Positions 31,327 to 34,430 of a stretch of DNA of 34,430 bases are shown in pieces. The stretch comes from Acidobacteriota bacterium. Its GTDB lineage: Bacteria; Acidobacteriota; Terriglobia; Bryobacterales; Bryobacteraceae. Position numbers and translations under genes: made by a program. The notes below the pieces were generated by a model. The model was not told the origin of the DNA, did no database searches, and worked only from the letters and a program-made list of their open reading frames with translations. The stretch lies in assembly GCA_005808475.1 (NCBI GenBank), contig SYLY01000306.1, forward strand, positions 1 through 34,430, given 5' to 3'. Within the stretch, counting starts at the first letter, position 1, and every line of letters begins with the position of its first letter.

Positions 31327-31509
31327 TCAGTGCGTCGTGGAGGGCATGTACACAATGGCGTAGGTGCGAGTCTGCACCGGCGGGCTTTGACGGGCGGCGA
31401 GGGCAGCGTTGGTGGCCGACAGGCGCCAGGCAGTGACTTCGCCGGCGCTAGGCGCCTCGAGTCCGAAGACGATTCGGGCGGAGTCCTTGCATAGTAGGCT
31501 CATTTTCAT
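31327..31509 (-). CDS. 60-aa protein of unknown function, first small gene of the diiron-oxidase cluster
   Basis: The ORF starts MKMSLLCKDSARIVFGLEAP and ends YAIVYMPSTTH, with one Cys (position 7) and no signal peptide or membrane segment. AAGAAGGAAAA directly before the ATG is a strong ribosome site, which is the best evidence that it is a real gene. Another ATG two codons in is less well placed. No family is recognised. Being small and upstream of an oxidase, an acyltransferase and a haloperoxidase, it could be a substrate peptide or an accessory subunit; neither is shown. The distance to the oxidase gene is 238 bases. Confidence 0.55.
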   Translation of the reverse strand: MKMSLLCKDSARIVFGLEAPSAGEVTAWRLSATNAALAARQSPPVQTRTYAIVYMPSTTH

Positions 31510-31550
31510 TTTTCCTTCTTAGCCTTCCTGCGTGTTGAATCGCGTGTGAC

Positions 31551-31578
31551 ATGAAACGGCTGAGCGGCCCGAAGTCAA
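31551..31578 (-). promoter_or_regulatory. Candidate promoter of the small-ORF/oxidase cluster
   Basis: On the minus strand TTGACT (31578-31573) is followed after 16 bases by TTTCAT (31556-31551). The -35 is 5 of 6, the -10 poor. It would start transcription about 35 bases before the 60-aa ORF and separate this unit from the kinase gene upstream. Confidence 0.3.
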
Positions 31579-31667
31579 CCGTCCTCGCTCGCGGACGGAG
31601 GCGTGAAATTCGCTCTCCGGCACGCCAACCGGTTCACCATGCCTTATCGCGGCGAGTGGGAAAAAGG

Positions 31668-33593
31668 TCAAAAGTTTGTGGAAGCTTGTCCGGCGTGCGG
31701 GGCAGGCAGGTTCGTGGCCTGGCCCAGGCCGCTATCGGTTCGCCCCCCGATTAAACGCATGACGGCGAGGCCGATCGATCCGGCTACGGCCGAGGCGGCC
31801 GCGGTGGAGAGGAATGCAACCGCGCCGCCGTCAAACGCCAATGCCGGAATGATGTATGCAAACGCGATTCGTTGCATGGCCGCTGTTCCCAGTCCGAGCA
31901 AGACAAGTCCAATGCCCGTGCCTCGCCGGCCCAGCCGCCGCCCGGTCATGTAGAGCACCCACATCACCGCGACCCCAAGGATGCAGTAAATCCCGACGTT
32001 GGGAGGAGAGGTCAGCGGGAGAGGATCGGGGTTGCCGGGTATCCGGGAATGCCACCAGCCCTCAACACGGCCGAGCCGCCAGGTAAGTGCGATGCCCAGT
32101 CCCCAGATCTGCCCGCCCACCCCGGCTCCGAGTCGGTGTCTCTTCCCGCTGCGAGTCGAAAACGCCCCGACCGCGCCTGTGACGCGGGCAATGTAAACCG
32201 AGACCGGCGCCGCGATCATGCACGCGCTATAGCAGAAGAACCATAGCGGACCGAGGGAAAGGCGAAGGGCTGGATCCCGCACGGCGGCCTCCACATCCTC
32301 CCTTGCCTGTACAACCACGGTGCCCGAGCCCGTGCAAATCAGCGTGAAGCCAATAAGGATGCCCGACCAAATGACGGGCTCACCGTTTATAAAGCGCGTT
32401 AATCGCTCCCACACGCTGGCTTCGCGAGCCAGGATGGGCCGCTGGTCAAGGTGCCGCTCGAGATCTTCGGCAAACGAGTCCACTGACCCATAACGGCGCT
32501 CGGGTTCCTTGCGCAGCGCCATCAGCAGGATCGAATCGAGATCGCCCGCAAGGCGCTTCCGCAGACGCTTCGGATCACCCTCGCGAACGGCGCTTACGGT
32601 CTCGGGCGTGATTTGAAGCGGGTCGCGTCCTACGGCGGGTTCTGTTGTCGTCACGACATCGCTTGGGCGGGCCGGCTCCGCTTCCGCGATTACCCGCGCG
32701 ACCTCATGCATCGCTGCACTCAGCAAGCGATACGGCCTGTGCCCGGTGAGCAACTCATAGAGGACGACCCCGAGAGAATAAACGTCTGATTGCGTTGTGA
32801 TCGGCGCGCCATTCACTTGTTCGGGGCTCGCGTACTCGGGTGTCATCATGGCCGCCAGCGTTTGGGTGTCCAGGGCTCTTCCTGCCGCCGTGCCGGAGAG
32901 CACCTTGGCGATACCGAAGTCGAGCAGCTTCACGACACCGTCGTTGGTAACAAAGATGTTGCCCGGCTTCAGATCCCTGTGAACTACCAGATGCCGGTGG
33001 GCGTAACGGACCGCGTCGATGACGCCGCTGAACAATTTGACCCGCTCGCTGATGTTGAGCTTGCGCTCGTCGCACCAGCGGTGGATAGGGCGCCCGTCCA
33101 CAAAATCCATGACGAAATACGGCCAACCCTCTTCCGTCACGCCCGCATCGAGCAGCTTGGCGATATTCGGATGGTCCAGCGACGCGAGGATTTCGCGCTC
33201 CTGCTGAAACCGGGCGGCGATCCCGGCCGAGCCGGCCGGGGGAAATATCAGCTTGACGGCGGCTTGGCGGCGGAACATTTCGTCGGATCGCTCGGCGAGA
33301 TAGACCGAGCCCATACCGCCCCGGCCGATCTCGCGGATCAGGGTGTAACCGCTGAGCTGCCGGCCCTCGAGCTTCGGAGGATCGGGAGCGGCAAACGCTC
33401 TGGCGGGTCCCCACATGGGCCGCTCGAGCCAACTCGGGATGTTCTCGTGAGCGCCGAGTAGCCGCTCGATCTGAGCGCGAATGTCGTCCGCGCCCTGGCA
33501 TTCCTGCCTGAGAAACGCTTCCCTGGCGGAACCGGCCAGCGGCAGCGCCTCCTCGTAGATTCTCCGGATCCGGCTCAGTTCTTCGGGCGTCAT
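31668..33593 (-). CDS. Membrane Ser/Thr protein kinase (Hanks type)
   Basis: This 641-aa protein has a helical N-terminal region (ADDIRAQIERLLGAHE, about 36-51) common to acidobacterial kinases. The catalytic domain lies at about 82-395: glycine loop GRGGMGSVY 90-98, Lys114 in AVKLIF, Glu133, HRDLKPGN 205-212 and DFG 225-227, so it should be active. After a linker there are about six transmembrane helices (about 415-625) in place of the PASTA or sensor domains found elsewhere. An ECF sigma factor gene diverges from it with 63 bases between, a pairing known in Acidobacteria. The next genes downstream on the same strand are the oxidase cluster, 158 bases away, which the kinase may control (inference). 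Confidence 0.9.
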   Translation of the reverse strand: MTPEELSRIRRIYEEALPLAGSAREAFLRQECQGADDIRAQIERLLGAHENIPSWLERPMWGPARAFAAPDPPKLEGRQLSGYTLIREIGRGGMGSVYLAERSDEMFRRQAAVKLIFPPAGSAGIAARFQQEREILASLDHPNIAKLLDAGVTEEGWPYFVMDFVDGRPIHRWCDERKLNISERVKLFSGVIDAVRYAHRHLVVHRDLKPGNIFVTNDGVVKLLDFGIAKVLSGTAAGRALDTQTLAAMMTPEYASPEQVNGAPITTQSDVYSLGVVLYELLTGHRPYRLLSAAMHEVARVIAEAEPARPSDVVTTTEPAVGRDPLQITPETVSAVREGDPKRLRKRLAGDLDSILLMALRKEPERRYGSVDSFAEDLERHLDQRPILAREASVWERLTRFINGEPVIWSGILIGFTLICTGSGTVVVQAREDVEAAVRDPALRLSLGPLWFFCYSACMIAAPVSVYIARVTGAVGAFSTRSGKRHRLGAGVGGQIWGLGIALTWRLGRVEGWWHSRIPGNPDPLPLTSPPNVGIYCILGVAVMWVLYMTGRRLGRRGTGIGLVLLGLGTAAMQRIAFAYIIPALAFDGGAVAFLSTAAASAVAGSIGLAVMRLIGGRTDSGLGQATNLPAPHAGQASTNF

Positions 33594-33656
33594 CGCGCGT
33601 GCCCTCCCGGTGAGCTTAGCGCGGCGCCAGGCGAAAATAGCTCATAATCGATTCTA

Positions 33657-34229
33657 GTGGACATGCCGGAAGACCGCGAGCCGGAGGATATCACGGGCCT
33701 GCTGGACCGCTGGCGCCTGGGCGACCCCGACGCCGCGAATCAACTCATGGAATTGGTCTACGGCGATTTGCATCGGATTGCGGCCCGTGAAATGCGCCGC
33801 GAGCGCCCCGGGCACACCCTGCAGACAACCGCCGTTTTGCACGAAGCTTATCTGCGGATTTTCCGTGGCGAGCCGGTGGCGTGGAGGGATCGCGCGCATT
33901 TCTATGCCTCGGCGGCAAAGCAGTTGCGGCGCGTGTTGCTGGATCATGCCCGGCGGGCGCATAGCGAGAAGCGCGGAGGGCAAGTCGTTAAGCTCTCACT
34001 CGGCGAATTCGACGTGGGGGGCCTGGGCCTGGACGCGCGACTTTTGGCCCTGAACGAGGCATTGACCAACCTCGAGGCTCTGGATCCCCGAGCGGCGAAG
34101 GTGGTTGAGCTGCGCTTCTTCGGGGGGGTAAGCGAGACGGACGCGGCGGAAGTGCTGGGCATCTCGGTCGCCACGCTGAAGCGGGATTGGGATTTCGCCA
34201 AAACGTGGCTGGCCGCGCAACTCGCGTAA
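33657..34229 (+). CDS. ECF-type sigma factor (TIGR02999-like)
   Basis: The gene encodes 190 aa. The sigma-2 region shows [33 protein letters not shown], with the [14 protein letters not shown] signature of the TIGR02999 ECF group. The linker is [23 protein letters not shown]. Sigma-4 has [30 protein letters not shown], a clean helix-turn-helix. No C-terminal extension and no adjacent anti-sigma gene are present; members of this group often pair with Ser/Thr kinases, as here. The start may be GTG 33657 or ATG 33663. CATAAT at 33643-33648 lies eight bases before the GTG, consistent with leaderless initiation there. Confidence 0.9.
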   Translation: MDMPEDREPEDITGLLDRWRLGDPDAANQLMELVYGDLHRIAAREMRRERPGHTLQTTAVLHEAYLRIFRGEPVAWRDRAHFYASAAKQLRRVLLDHARRAHSEKRGGQVVKLSLGEFDVGGLGLDARLLALNEALTNLEALDPRAAKVVELRFFGGVSETDAAEVLGISVATLKRDWDFAKTWLAAQLA

Positions 34230-34252
34230 ACTTCGCCCTGGTCCGTTCAGAA

Positions 34253-34280
34253 GGCCGCGAGGCGCCCGGCTCGCGAGGCC
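34253..34280. terminator. Hairpin between convergent sigma-factor and guaB genes
   Basis: CGCGAG (34256-34261) pairs with CTCGCG (34270-34275) around GCGCCCGG. Three outer pairs, GGC with GCC, extend it past a bulged base. It is placed for a bidirectional terminator, but neither side has a T run. Confidence 0.3.
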
Positions 34281-34302
34281 ACGCCTTCCCGTCTATGCCG
34301 GC

Positions 34303-34430
<128 letters not shown>

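Overview
The window is GC-rich, densely packed bacterial DNA. It probably comes from an acidobacterium of the Solibacteres/Bryobacterales type. This is inferred from gene style, not from a marker gene: several enzymes with RR-x-FL secretion signals, signal peptides ending in AQ, carboxypeptidase-regulatory-like secreted proteins, a membrane Ser/Thr kinase divergent from a TIGR02999-like ECF sigma factor, and MocA-type oxidoreductases. 33 protein genes are called intact or edge-truncated, plus one broken gene, one tiny leader ORF and one tRNA. No gap exceeds 300 bases.

Left block (1-7733, all +): the end of a TrmH/SpoU RNA methyltransferase, rarA, an ACP / fatty-acyl-AMP-ligase / acyltransferase fusion, plsY, a HAD phosphatase, an NAD-dependent epimerase and a YegS-type lipid kinase. 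Nearly every junction is a 4-base GTGA or ATGA overlap, so this is one translationally coupled unit. Its downstream part looks dedicated to a glycerolipid.

Middle block (7827-27518): mostly exported or metabolic genes. In order they are a di-heme cytochrome c peroxidase-like protein; a small HTH protein with a zinc-ribbon rhomboid protease and a MocA oxidoreductase; a PEGA protein; a GH109-like protein, a GntR/FCD regulator and a DapA/NanA-type lyase; tRNA-Leu(CAA) followed after 19 bases by an OLD-like ATPase/TOPRIM protein; a PAS protein; a methyltransferase; secreted proteins; a D-threonine aldolase-like enzyme; a coiled-coil protein; a secreted TIM-barrel isomerase; a stand-alone PhoB-type DNA-binding domain behind a strong terminator; and a polysaccharide pyruvyl transferase-like protein. 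Many genes have a -10-like hexamer only 6-10 bases before the start codon, which suggests leaderless transcripts.

Right block (27561-34430): a frameshifted flavin-oxidoreductase pseudogene and a palindrome-rich spacer, then a minus-strand cluster. In transcription order the cluster is a membrane Ser/Thr kinase, a 60-aa ORF, a heme-oxygenase-like diiron enzyme, a LuxI/FeeM-like N-acyltransferase, a 15-codon leader ORF and a secreted protein with two tandem vanadium-haloperoxidase/PAP2 units. These cluster genes (apart from the kinase) have strong Shine-Dalgarno sites, unlike much of the rest. The ECF sigma gene diverges from the kinase, and the C-terminus of guaB enters from the right edge.

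The small ORF / diiron oxidase / acyltransferase / haloperoxidase cluster is the best candidate for an undescribed biosynthetic system. The ACP-ligase-acyltransferase operon comes second.
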